Source: Ancylostoma caninum (Eukaryota > Nematoda > Chromadorea > Rhabditida > Ancylostomatidae). From it: a DNA stretch of 64,000 nt. The notes below the pieces were generated by a model. It was not told where the DNA came from and searched no databases. It saw only the letters and a program-made list of their open reading frames with translations. The stretch is taken from NCBI GenBank assembly GCA_037903475.1, contig JBAJFG010000601.1, positions 372,001 to 436,000 of the forward strand. Direction: 5' to 3'. This document shows, piece by piece, positions 1-9,651 of this stretch. Made by a program: the position numbers and the translations under genes. Positions within the stretch are counted from its first letter, which is position 1; every line of letters starts with the position of its first letter.

Positions 1-2
1 TA

Positions 3-191
3 ATTCTGGATAGTTTGGAGTGTTCGTGCTACGACATCTATCAGAAAAATTGCGCTCCCAAAACGTTAAAGGGCAGCGAACGACATCACTGTCGCGAATG
101 CATGCTACACCTTGTGCAGGTGTGGAAGCGCGGAAACTCAAACTCTCCAAAAACAAGAGGTCCAAGTTGGGATGTTATGACAATTTCATAA
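3..191 (+). CDS. Cysteine-rich partial exon entering from the left edge
   Basis: An open frame starts at base 3 and runs to a TAA at 189-191. It is rich in cysteine, including CSCYDIYQKNC and HHCRECMLH, which is unlike the random frames around it. The 5' part lies outside the window. A GT at 119-120 (after ...CTTGTGCAG) is a possible splice donor, so the coding part may stop there rather than at the TAA. The next cysteine-rich frame lies about 650 bp downstream on the same strand, and the two could be exons of one secreted-type gene. I do not recognise the family, and no catalytic motif is visible. The call rests on composition and an uninterrupted frame only. Confidence 0.35.
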   Translation: MLDSLECSCYDIYQKNCAPKTLKGSERHHCRECMLHLVQVWKRGNSNSPKTRGPSWDVMTIS

Positions 192-541
192 AGTAATACC
201 TATACTATTGCGATCAGAGTTGCCTGCAGTGTCGAAATCTCGGAATCGATCTTGAGGTGGGACTCTGCCTTTAAATCAACGCTCCATGTGCTAATTTGCA
301 GAGGTTTGGCTTCAGTAGACCACAACGAGCTAAATGATACCAAACTTGAGTTGTGAATTGTTTTCGTTTCGTCTCATGCCCCGTGTCACCTCTGGTTTTC
401 CCAAAGTCCATGGCATATCAAAGGAACCCAAGCATCTAAAGCGGTTAACTAATCAGCGAAGCTAACAATAAGAACAACCTCCAGTTGTTTGCAATAACAC
501 AACTCAAAATCTTTATGTTGAGACTGTTACGGGAGTTCAAC

Positions 542-991
542 ATGGAGAAACACAAATCAAATGAGAATCGAAGAGATTCAACACTTCAATTCGATATCGA
601 TACGTTCGTTCTGGTCTGCGAGAGCCTTGAAAATTTTCGGAATATAATGGTGTATTCGGAAAATAGGGGGCATATAGTTATTTGTACGAGGGTGACGCAA
701 AAAACGCAGGTGGTAGGAAATTACGTGGTTTCTAAAGAAAACTACTTCTTTGTATCGTATGCAAGCTATAAATATAAGAGACAGGAGACAAATGATTTTG
801 CGACGATGGCCGTCAGGTTCTGTTTATAGTTGCCGCAGCGCGAATGTCGCGCACATTTTCAAGAGCGGTTGCCCCAATGTGGAGGAACATGTGGACAGTG
901 TTGGCCTTATCGCGATTGTCTAAATCGGCGGTACCCGTTGCCTTGCGCACTTTGTGACCATAGCCGCGATGCCATCGCGTTGTGGTGAAGT
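542..991 (+). CDS. Hypothetical two-exon cysteine-rich protein
   Basis: An ATG at 542 opens a frame to 751. It then runs in the same frame to a TAG at 827-829, immediately followed by a cysteine-rich stretch (RECRAHF, QCGGTCGQCWPYRDC, CALCDHS) that ends at a TGA at 989-991. The TAG sits inside a good acceptor (TTTATAG). A GT at 752 gives a 78-nt intron of typical nematode size that removes the stop and keeps frame. Without splicing this would be a pseudogene with one stop. A second GT at 988 (GTGAAG) could be a donor to a further exon. The N-terminal part is hydrophilic, with no clear signal peptide. The C-terminal part has about seven cysteines in 50 residues. Family unknown. Confidence 0.35.
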
Positions 992-2494
992 ATAAGCACA
1001 GTCACGGAATCCCTGTAAGCAGTCTATCGCTGCGGTCAGAGTGATCACGGCGTTGGGAGGAGATGGGAGCCCAAAGGAAGCGATTCTAGCTGAGCAACTT
1101 GGCATTCGACATGCACCATTTCCACAATCGTAATCCCTTCCATCTTCATTTTATTTTGACTAGTGCTGGACTATCGAAGTCGGGGAAAATTTTAAGGACA
1201 ACATTTTGCAGAAAATGTTGTTATATAGCACCCACAAATATACAGGTTGAGCGCTCAGCTTCGTAACAGTGCTTTTCTGGGTTTTTTTTTGCGCGAGCTA
1301 TAGGAAGCGTTTCCAGCAAATGTAAACAGAAGTTGTAGAAACAAAGTAAGGTGGCTGTAGTAGTTATATGGATCACGACACTATCAAGCACGGAAAATGC
1401 GGTGCCGCATGAGCGTCCAAATATTCTCAAAGCAGCGGAAATTAAAAATATTTGCACAAAGCAGACTGCAAAAAGTGACACTTCGTGGAGTGAGGTGTTG
1501 TGGAGGGTGATAGGGTTGAGCTGCATCATCTATCAACAAGATCAAAGCAGACAAACAGCGAAGACAACCTGTTTTTTTCTGTGTTGTCTCAGGGAGCAAA
1601 GCAGAAGCCAAGGTGCGGATACCACCAATCCTCGATGCTGGACCCTTTCAAACTGTGGATAAGACCATATTGGTTCCAAGATAGAGGTAATGTTGAAAAT
1701 TAAAGCGATTGCTCAGATGTCATATCCTCGCTGGCAACATCCCTCCGAGAGCAACTGATGCGATCAATAAATTGAAAGAAAAACAAGGCTGTCCTCGTGC
1801 CGTAACTCGAACAACAAAAGACGCAGAAGTCGTCGTGTCAGCGCTAGTGACGGCAAGAGACGAGAGTTCCCCTTCACCAGATCATCAACAAATCCTGGCT
1901 GCACATGTGTTGCCTGGATTCTCCCGTGGAGAACAATGGAAATTGGCAAATGGTTAGGGAGGACCGCTTGGAACAAATAAAAGCAGGGAAAAAGGCTAAT
2001 CTCATGCCCACCATGCCCATGGAAAGCAGCTGAATATTGACAACGGGATCTGTGGGTAAAGATGTTGATGGGTACCAGGTGAAGTGTAAGCTTTGGTAAC
2101 TCTACAAGTTTACCGTGAGTAATCTCAATGCCGTCTCAAAAAATCTTAACTTTGGGCTCTGGAGATTAATCACGGTAAACTCAAGTGTTAGCATCCCATA
2201 ATCTTACCCCATTGTTAACTCGGGCGTCAATACGTTTATTCAGGTGATCTTAATGATGCAACCTGACTCCAATTATTTGGGAATTTCCTCTGATTTTTGA
2301 GGACGCAGCTCAATAGGACTTGATACAGGGATAGCTGCTCGAGTGGTGAAATGCCATAAAAACCCTGCATGGATTTACCCACCGTTAAAGCTAAATTATA
2401 GGAACCTCAAGAGACACAGCTCAAGGACGATCATCCAGGCACTATGTACATCCACGATCGAATATATCCTAAATGTCAAGCCGATTATTACGGA
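992..2494. other. No confident gene
   Basis: Frames here are short or overlap on opposite strands. The best is a plus frame from about 1724 to 1957 with mixed, protein-like composition (DAINKLKEK, QQILAAHVLP), but without a convincing start or splice sites. I see no repeat family or RNA gene in this stretch. Confidence 0.3.
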
Positions 2495-3200
2495 CCAGCC
2501 TGGCCATCCGGCTAACCCCGAACTTCCAGACTTCTATTGATGCTAGTTTCGCTCGCATACTGCACGTTGAAAGCAAGCACAAAAGTGTAAATGGATTGAT
2601 AAAATCTGCATCCTTCCACGCAGTTCTATCGCTCTCCTGAGAAGTCCTTGACTCCCGTATGAACGAAGTTATACCCTTCCATATGAGCGAAGTTAACCGT
2701 GAAGAACTGAGTGTAACCAATTCAGTGCAAATGTTATCCTGAAATGATTTAGGCTCAACTGGTTGTTGTGGTAATTCAAGTGATAAGGGTCCACCGGTGT
2801 ATATAAACGGGAACGAAGGAGTGGTTCATTCAGACACAAACGGAATGGGAAGAGAAGACGGATACGAAAGGAAATAATGTACATCTAGTGATTTAGGTAG
2901 GAGGGTAAAACAGGATAAGCGTACCCCTCATGCAGAAATAGACCTGCTTAGCGAATTCCTATTGCTTGTGGGAGCCGGTGCACCCTTATCAAACCATTGG
3001 ACCCGGCTCCAGGCGTTTCCCCACGTTTGGACGCCGGCGCACCGTTGGACCCGACTCCAGGCGTTTCCCCACTTTTGCACGCCAGCGCACCCTTACCACA
3101 CCGTTGGACTTGACTCTAGGCGTTTCCCCACTTTTGGACGCCGACCCATCCTTATCACACCGTTGGACCCGAGTCCAGGCGTTTTCGCTTCACACACACG
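2495..3200 (-). mobile_element. Non-autonomous Helitron-type element, 3' part with minisatellite
   Basis: Read on the minus strand, the element ends with CTGG followed by T at 2498-2494, matching the Helitron 3' rule CTRR|T. Seven bases inside is a hairpin (2506-2523, loop around GTTA). About 200-300 bp further in, its sequence matches the element at 28-30 kb, including the words ACCCTTATCACTTGA and TTACCACAACAACC. Upstream on this strand lies a 59-bp minisatellite (2964-3190). No Rep/helicase coding is present. The 5' end (expected to begin TC) is not resolved, so the upper boundary is approximate. Confidence 0.6.
2964..3190 (-). repeat. 59-bp minisatellite, about 4 units
   Basis: Units contain CCACTTTTGGACGCCG, GCGCACCCTTATCACACC and GTTGGACCCGACTCCAGGCG, spaced about 59 bp where complete; one unit is shortened. 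It is the reverse complement of the array at 44.6 kb and shares its core with the 50-bp array at 28 kb. The open frames across it are a by-product of the repeat and not genes. Confidence 0.85.
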
Positions 3201-3326
3201 TGACAGACGAAGTAAGCCCTTTATTAAAAGTCATGATATTTGGAGTCGAATATTCGATATCAAATGAGTCGAAAACTTGATGGTTCGAAAATTAGAGCCA
3301 CACAGTCTTGGTGGAAAGATACATTG

Positions 3327-3420
3327 GAACCAGCGATGGACGCAGGAAATGGGCAGGAGGGAGGGAGCGTTAGAGAAAAAAGTGGGGCCACCACCGCTCC
3401 GGACGAAGGATAAAAACATC
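3327..3420 (+). repeat. Dispersed repeat R1, copy 1
   Basis: It begins CCAGCGATGGACGCAGG and continues with GGGCAGGAGGGAGG and AGTGGGGCCACCACCGCTCC. The same order of words occurs at 14050-14150 and, more weakly, at 48893 and on the minus strand near 22458. AT-rich sequence follows each copy. It is probably the end of an unclassified non-autonomous transposon. Confidence 0.55.
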
Positions 3421-4357
3421 GAAAATATCAATACAAATACTCCAACAATGAAAAAGTAATGAGATAATTAATTTTGGATATCTTTAAAAAAACAAAAAAG
3501 AACGATCAAAAACAAACTCCGACAAGATTTCTGTTTATTTTATAAGGTAATTTCAACAACTCAGAAAAAAATTGATTTTGGAAAGAAATCCTGTCTTAGT
3601 ATCATTCGGATTTCCATATAGCCTTCAAAGCTATCAGCTGGACTAATCAAAATAACATGCCCGAATTCAGTTCCGGGTACGCTGTTCTATGGATTTTGTG
3701 GGGAAGTGTGATGAATTTCCTGAGCGAGAGCAACGAGACCAGGAAGAGAGGTGAATGTCGAGCGTTCTGTGAGTGTTAGCGCACCGGAGATTGACAAAAA
3801 CCACAAGAACAAGCGATAACTACGGAACGCTCGGGAAGAAGGTAGGGAACAAATGCTCATTGTTCGTGGATAGAGCGGGCCATTTCGGAGGAGAAGACCA
3901 GCAATCTGCAAAAGGCGCACGTCTGCCTTGTGTCCATTGGTATTTATTTTGAACAAAGGACGAGTCAGAGACAGGGGAGACAGAGAAAGTGGCTGCCAGA
4001 ACGTCATTATACAATTACTTTCGAATCGAAATGTAATCCCCAAGTCGTCTCGGAGACGCTGTTGCAAGCCGATGAGTGCTTAGGAAAGAAGAATAAACAT
4101 CTGCAGTGTGCGTGTGGTGGTGAGGGGGTAAAAAGTCATACACCGCCCGCCCTACCCCGTAGCAAATAAACAGCGAAAAACACTCCGAGACGGGTGCTTC
4201 CACCCGAACGTGGTGGAATCGAACATCACAAGGATTTCCGCGACTGACTCCACTCGCGCCCTTCTCCCACGGATGTGTCCATGCGTAAGCGCCGATTTCC
4301 GCGCTGAAGGCCCACAGTGTTAACTGAGGTGTTCGCACTCAGCGTCGGCGCCAGGGG
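3421..4357. other. No confident gene
   Basis: Two minus-strand open frames of 107 and 126 codons (4015-4338 and 3687-4067) overlap each other and plus frames. Neither has recognisable motifs or splice sites. I do not call them. Confidence 0.3.
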
Positions 4358-4476
4358 TGTGCAGAATTTTCCGTTTTCTGTTTTCCGCTTTCCGTTTTCT
4401 GCCCATTTTCGCCTTCCGTTTTCCTTTTTCCATTCTACGTTTTACGGGTTTTGGCCCGAAAACGGAAAGTCCCGGG
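4358..4476 (+). repeat. TTTTCCG-rich dispersed repeat, copy 1
   Basis: A stretch built of TTTTCCGTTTTC-like words with GCCCATTTTCGCC in the middle and TTACGGG near the end. A second copy at 6234-6318 has the same order (AAAATTTTCC, GCCCATTTCTGTCC, TTCCGTTTTCC, TGCGGGA). This looks like a short interspersed repeat rather than simple microsatellite growth. Confidence 0.5.
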
Positions 4477-4735
4477 AAGTTATGGACGGAGGGGCATGGT
4501 TGTTTTCGACGCATTTCCTATTCTAAAGAGAGTTCACATGTTTTGATGCGGAGTGTACCTGACGTCACAGCAATGGCGCCAAAATTGACGTTCATACGCC
4601 ATTTACGAAATTCGAACTGTTTTGATTGAGTTTTCCCTTCACATGCAATGTAAACGTCCCATCGCAATTTTGCTCGTCCTCATCATTGTTCTAAATATTA
4701 GGTTTATTGTTTTGAACGAATGGCGCCATTTTTTC

Positions 4736-5421
4736 CTAGGACCTATAATTTCGTTTAGACAGAGCATTACATCTAGATGTGGTAACATTCTTATGGAGCG
4801 AAGAAAGCTCTTTTATTCTATGAGTAAAAGAGATTTCTCCTGCAGTTAGCAGAAGTGAAATAATTGAAAATGTCCAGGAAACTCGTTCTCAATTTTTCAA
4901 ATTTCCTCGGGTTCTCTATCACACTACAAGCAATACTGTCTATAACTCCTTCTTTGTATTAGGTCATGATGTCAGTACTTACTCCATATGTGAGCTCTGG
5001 TGCAACAGCTTCGCTGTTGGAGAAATGTGGATGAGCACTTTTTGAAGCATTTTCTTGTTATTTCTAGGATTCTTGTTGGATTCTCTGCAACCTGCTTTTC
5101 AGAAACTACACCTTCAGCAAGATCTACTGCTATACTGGCCCCAAAGAGTCGCGAACCGTACTGCTGGAAAAATGCTGAAGACGCTCAAAAGCCCACTTTC
5201 TGCAACCGAAATTTCGGCCTAAATTTACATCTGAGAGCTGGCTTGAGCTTTGATAGTTTGATAGTAGATAGTAAATGGGGAACTTTTGTGTACTCTTCGT
5301 ATTCTTCAAGAAATTTGTCATATTTCTGCCAGTCCTCCCACCTCCAGGAACTCTTACTCCAAAGAAAAAATTCGTCAAACATGACGACATGAAAGCGAGG
5401 TTTTTGTTGTTCTTGGCTTTG
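4736..5421 (-). CDS. Three-exon host gene, family unknown (5' part missing)
   Basis: Exons on the minus strand are 5421-5229, 5174-4983 and 4839-4736. The first begins after TCTAAACAG and ends at a GTAAAT donor. A 54-nt intron ending CTTCAG restores frame. The second exon ends at a GTAAGT donor, and a 143-nt intron ends CTGCAG. The frame stays open to a TAG at 4736. The product contains FDEFFLWSKSSWRWEDWQKY, then SFFQQYGSRLFGASIAV, ILEITRKCFKKC and a basic tail. It is rich in W, Y, E and K as real proteins are, but I do not recognise the family. No N-terminal exon or start was found, so the gene begins upstream of 5421 or is truncated. The last exon is the least certain. Confidence 0.55.
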
Positions 5422-5784
5422 CTGTTTAGACGTACGGCGTCAAGAACCTGATCACACGATAACCTATCGTCGCCGCTAATTAAATAACCTTAATGGTTTA
5501 GTTGCCGAAGTTATCGTTCATTAAAGTTGCGAAAGAAGATGGAGCCAACACAAAAAAGTGCCATTTCTTTTGCATCAACCTAATATGTATTCACAACCAG
5601 AACAACTCCCCCCCCCCAAAAAAAAAAGTTGTCGGCCAAGATTGCACAGTATAACTTGCAACTAATCTTTTAACTAGCAAATCGTTGTCAGGCCAGTGCA
5701 CCGCAAATTACCCTAACCTAATTTGTCCTCATCTCTGTAAGTTGAAATAGTCTGGAAAGGTGATTCAGTTGCTTGCTAACATCC

Positions 5785-5931
5785 CTACGAATAAGCTCCA
5801 GACAGAACAGTTGAGGGGGCCACGATCGGGAATCTGCCGCGACCTTTCATAAGTTGATAAAGAGAACCCAGATACATGAGCGTCCAAAGGAGCCAATGTC
5901 GATTTCCTCCATGTGCAGGAAGTAGGCCCTG
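5785..5931 (-). CDS. Possible terminal exon of another minus-strand gene
   Basis: A strong acceptor (AAATTTTTTCAG) at 5932 is followed by 48 open codons, including HWLLWTLMYLGSLYQLMKG, ending TAG at 5785. A hydrophobic stretch in the middle suggests a membrane segment. No upstream exon could be joined to it. The downstream gene at 5421 cannot be part of the same product, because this exon ends in a stop. Confidence 0.25.
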   Translation of the reverse strand, partial: QGLLPAHGGNRHWLLWTLMYLGSLYQLMKGRGRFPIVAPSTVLSGAYS

Positions 5932-6233
5932 CTGAAAAAATTTGATGAAGTTACTTTGCTTCTAGGAGGCCACAATCTTGGCTATTGTGTCCTCAAGATA
6001 TGAACTGACGTCAGATATTTATTAGTTTGATGAAACGCGCCAATCTATCTCAGGTACCCTATATAACTCTGATAATCTCTCGTAACTAGTTGTAACCTAC
6101 ATGCGAGGCGTTTGAAATATGTACCATCAGTGGACTTGAAGTTACTTACTTACTTAAAAGAGTCAACATTCATTCTCATCAAGAGGATACCTAGAAAATC
6201 CAATGTCAAAGAAGTCTTTCGGTCAAAAACCTA

Positions 6234-6318
6234 TGTTTGGGCAAAATTTTCCTTTTTCAGCCCATTTCTGTCCTTCCGTTTTCCATTTTGCGTCTTGCGG
6301 GATTTAAAATTTTACTTC
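6234..6318 (+). repeat. TTTTCCG-rich dispersed repeat, copy 2
   Basis: Partner of the copy at 4358-4476, with the same order of pyrimidine-rich words and a TTGCGGGATTT end. It is shorter and more diverged. Confidence 0.45.
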
Positions 6319-8273
6319 CGCACATGCCTGGTCGGCACGCGAGGCACTGCACTCGAGCCATTGTGAAACTTACGTGTTCTGTATTTGCCTGTCAATTTGG
6401 AGCGTAATCAACACGGTAGTGATGAACAACTGTACTTCTCTATAGGAAAAAACATGCAATAATTTTTTATTGCCTACAGTTAGCGATAAATTTTCCACGG
6501 CTCACAAATTCTCTATACAAATAATGAATCAACTTTATTTATTAGCACGAAATGCAACTGTTCAAGAAATCAACTATACTCTGAGGTCTAACCGAGCCCT
6601 CACAGGAGCACCTACGAAATTTTTCAACTCCGAGATTTCAACATAACCTTCGGTTCTTAGCTGTGAGGAGGGTCACTTCTACTGAAAGTCACTGGAAAGC
6701 AATTTTCGGTTTTTCATTTTTGCGACTTGCTGCGGTTGAACAAAATGGTCAAGTTGTCAGGTTTGGGGATCGAGCAAAAGGTCGATAACACTGATTCCCG
6801 ACACATTTAGGGATTTACGCGGTTTTCTAACATATCCAAGTAGGAAAAGCATAGAAATCAGAAGAAAATGAAGTGAAGGCTGCACAGACGTGCTAGTGAA
6901 GAAAAAAGCGAGAAGAGAGAAAAGAAGGAAAAAGAAATTGTGCTCACAAAACAGGAGGTAAGTAGATGTTGTGTGTACAGAAAATGGAAAGCAGCCGGGC
7001 GAAAAGTAAAATTAGAAGGCATACATGCATCTACAACCACAATAGTATGAGAATGGTAGAAAAAAGTGCGCGAAAGAAAACTTTTTTACAGGGGAACTGA
7101 GCGATTTGTGGCGAAAACACCTGACTCGAATAGAGGGTCCCCCCGAGACAATTTCTGCAAACAAAATCAACTCGTACCAAAACCTCTATTCGCATGTCGC
7201 CGACAACGCCTTGTCGATAAGTCTCAAGGGCCCATATGGACAATGTTAGCATAATATTTGAAAGTAGAAGAAGATTATTGTTCCTGCAAATGAAGTTAAC
7301 ATTTCTTCTCGGAGATCTTAAGAGATTATGGCTTCTCAGTCAGTACGCTAAATTTATCTGATTCTATAATTTTGACCCGCCCTGTATACTACTGTCAGGA
7401 GCGCGCAATACACTTGCAGGCGCCTGACAGCCGGATGTCTGGCGTAGACTCGCTTTGGGTACGGATTACCCTTGATATCGGGAGAGGGGAGACGGCCAGC
7501 TGGATAAGTGGGAGTGTGGAAGAAAAGCGTGGGGTCGCAACCAAAAAAGTGGTCCTGGTCGGGAGTTGGGGATATAAAAAACTCTCAGAATTAAACCTGA
7601 ACCATATATCAAAAACCAGTGATTACCGTGGACAAAAATAAAGGGCGCGCACGACAACCTTGAGAAAAAACAGAAGAATTTCGAGGTAAAAGTGAATTTT
7701 CAAGAAGTAGAGGGAGAATCATTGTGATTACCCACGGTAAATGCGTTAACACCCCCAAATTTACCCACCATGATGACACGGGTAATCTCAGAGATGCATA
7801 CCGACCCTGGAGTTGATGTGAAAACTCTTGGAGTTGAACATGCCAAAGCAAACTGAAATAATCTTGGAAAGGAAACCCTGCGAAACAAGAAAAAGGATAG
7901 GGAATAATAACGAAAGAAATTGTGAACTATGCGTGAATTTGGTCAAGAACTCCAGAAATTTCTTCTGCCAACCAGCCAGATAAATCTGCGAAATTTCTAT
8001 AGAAAGAGCACAAAAAATGTAAAACGTAAAAAATGAATATATGCAAATGAATATGTGTATGAAAAAATTAAATTAAAACATTGTATGGATAGAAAAGCGC
8101 CGTCTTGGGCAGCAGTTTTTAAGGTAGAAATTATCAGAACTGCCCTCAATTCCCTTCACCGTCGACATCGACTTTGGTATGTTTCGATTAACGGAGGCAT
8201 ATGCAGGACACTCTCCATCAGTGTTCCTTTCAAAGTCGATAGGTTTTGGAATCGCTCACGACGGCACCACAGA
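6319..8273. other. No confident gene
   Basis: AT-rich sequence with short overlapping frames. A plus frame at 7372-7641 has no motif. A purine-rich tract lies at 6855-6960. No repeat with a partner elsewhere was clear. Confidence 0.3.
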
Positions 8274-8366
8274 ATGCTGTCCCTTGCTACCGTCGTCGTC
8301 ACATTCTGCCTTCTAGCAGAAGCGACGACGAAGAGAAGTCGGCAGTTACCTTTGCAGGAAAAGTAG
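8274..8366 (+). CDS. Possible signal-peptide first exon
   Basis: An ATG at 8274 gives MLSLATVVVTFCLLAEA, which looks like a secretory signal peptide with an AEA cleavage site, followed by a basic stretch. The frame hits a TAG at 8364, but a GT at 8363 (AAAAGTAG) could be a donor. No downstream exon was found, and the neighbouring PLE begins within 200 bp. It may be a chance frame. Confidence 0.2.
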   Translation: MLSLATVVVTFCLLAEATTKRSRQLPLQEK

Positions 8367-8665
8367 AAGGCACGCGAAGGGTGTTCCCGACGTCGCATCT
8401 CTAGGATAACCGCCAACCACTGCAACGCTGCACTGGTATGCGCACACTTCTAGACAGGACAGCCGACTTTGAACAGCTCGCATGTGCTCAGATAGCTCGG
8501 CAATGAAGTATAAACGCAACCTATAGAGGAAGCTTAATTACATTTCTGAGCACGTAAAAATTAGGCACCTTCATATGGTTGTTCTATGCTAACAAGCTCT
8601 GATACATTCGATAGAGTTCTAGAGGTGGTGGATTATATTATTCTATATTCCATCTTTTTTTATTT

Positions 8666-8700
8666 CGGCTAGTTTTCGGCACTTAGTGCCTTTGTGAGAG
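8666..8700 (-). ncRNA. Degenerate hammerhead-like motif (B')
   Basis: The minus strand reads AAAGGCACTAAGTGCCGAAAA, matching motif B at 14493-14525 in the stem-II hairpin (GGCAC/GTGCC) and the GAAA core. The CUGANGA core has decayed. It lies in the 3' flank of PLE-A. Hammerhead ribozymes are known from pseudo-LTRs of PLEs. This copy is unlikely to be active. Confidence 0.35.
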
Positions 8701-8799
8701 CTTAATTTTCAGATACACTACAACATCATCATGCAACAGAATAGAAACAAATTTGCAACCGTACTGTGTGGTGAAACAGTGATTTTAGAATGAAATATA

Positions 8800-9372
8800 G
8801 TTTTGTAGCCGCACACGAGGTTGTTAGTAAACCTTTTATTGGCCAACGTTCCGGCGGCTTCGCCTTCGTCGGGGCCTGAAAGGGTCAAACTGATCTATGA
8901 ATGTAGCCCCACAAACGCCGCCTTGGTCAAGCAATCAAGAACCAGGCCATACTACGAAATTACAAAACTAGCGGGAGTAAAGGCGCACCTCTCTAAGTTC
9001 ATCGTGGAATGATGTTCGTGACGATCGAACGCGCCAGATGTGTTAGTAGAATGAGGCGATCTGCCACAAACCATATCTCAACTTACACTCCTTCTCAAAA
9101 ATACTTGCCTCACGCTTCGCCGCCCATCTGCTAAGCCGCGCCGCATCACCTATGCATTATCACACGTGGTGTGACGTGGCTAATTTGACGAACGGTTTAG
9201 CGTGAGGCAAGAATTTTTGAGAAAAACTAGGTGTAGATGATACACAGTCTAAGATACGGTAGGAGTTCATTGGTGACAGTGGGGCACTCCACTTTGCGGT
9301 TCATTTTTGGATTTTTGACATGAATCCAAAACGCCTCGAGAGTTTTGCTTGCGGAAATCTCAGTTTCAAGCT
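8800..9372 (-). repeat. Left arm of the PLE-A inverted terminal duplication
   Basis: It covers the last codons of the endonuclease ORF and the 3' flank. It pairs with 12757-13317 on the plus strand: both contain AAAATCCAAAAATGAACCG, the GCCGCGCCGCATCACC / GGTGATGCGGCGCGGC word and the CCAACGTT box. The long inverted duplication is consistent with a head-to-head PLE pseudo-LTR. Confidence 0.8.
8841..8876 (-). ncRNA. Hammerhead-like motif (A')
   Basis: The minus strand reads CCCGACGAAGGCGAAGCCGC followed by CGGAACGTTGG. This resembles a hammerhead core (C-Y-GACGA, a short GGC/GCC hairpin, then G-GAAC). It lies in the PLE 3' flank and matches motif A at 13232-13266. It deviates from the strict consensus in both conserved boxes. 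Confidence 0.35.
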
Positions 9373-9650
9373 TGACGATTGTGGTTTCCACTTCGTAATG
9401 GACTCCGTTGTGTGCTCGCATTCGATGACAACCGAGAGGGGTAAAGGTGCGAGAGCTTGATTTCCCTTCAAGATGTTCTTCGACTCGAACGCAGAGTGGC
9501 CGTGCAGTTTCACTAGTGTATTTGTCACCGCAATTCCTACACTTGATCATGTAGACGACATATGATTTCATGCAGTCATTTTCTCTGCCAAACGGCCAAA
9601 CTACGCAAGTGGGTGTTGTGCAGAGACGGTCGTATATGCGGTTCCGAACT
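9227..9650 (-). pseudogene. PLE GIY-YIG-type endonuclease domain
   Basis: The frame reads IYDRLCTTPTCVVWPFGREN, then the endonuclease core VVYMIKCRNCGDKYTSETAR and RPLCVRVEEHLEGK, then EAFWIHVKNPKMNRK and a LLPYLRL tail. In PLEs this cysteine-rich linker plus GIY-YIG domain follows the reverse transcriptase and makes the DNA nick for target priming. Here the second box is YTSET, where a Y-I-G-type box is expected, so activity is doubtful. The segment is separated from the RT by the mariner-size insertion ending at 9652. Confidence 0.8.
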
Positions 9651-9651
9651 A

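Noticed and set aside
2962..3280. Overlapping 101- and 104-codon plus frames
   Set aside because: Same reason: they are translations of the 59-bp minisatellite in two frames.
3687..4338. Minus frames of 126 and 107 codons
   Set aside because: They overlap each other in different frames, have no motifs or splice sites, and plus frames of similar length exist in the same place.
5093..5110. Shared TTCAGAAACTACACC with 61275-61290 (minus) as a repeat
   Set aside because: Only about 15 bases match, with no flanking similarity. Compatible with chance.
5580..5630. Poly-C/poly-A tract as a CRISPR or regulatory element
   Set aside because: Simple homopolymer runs. No repeat-spacer pattern anywhere in the window, and the sequence is eukaryotic.
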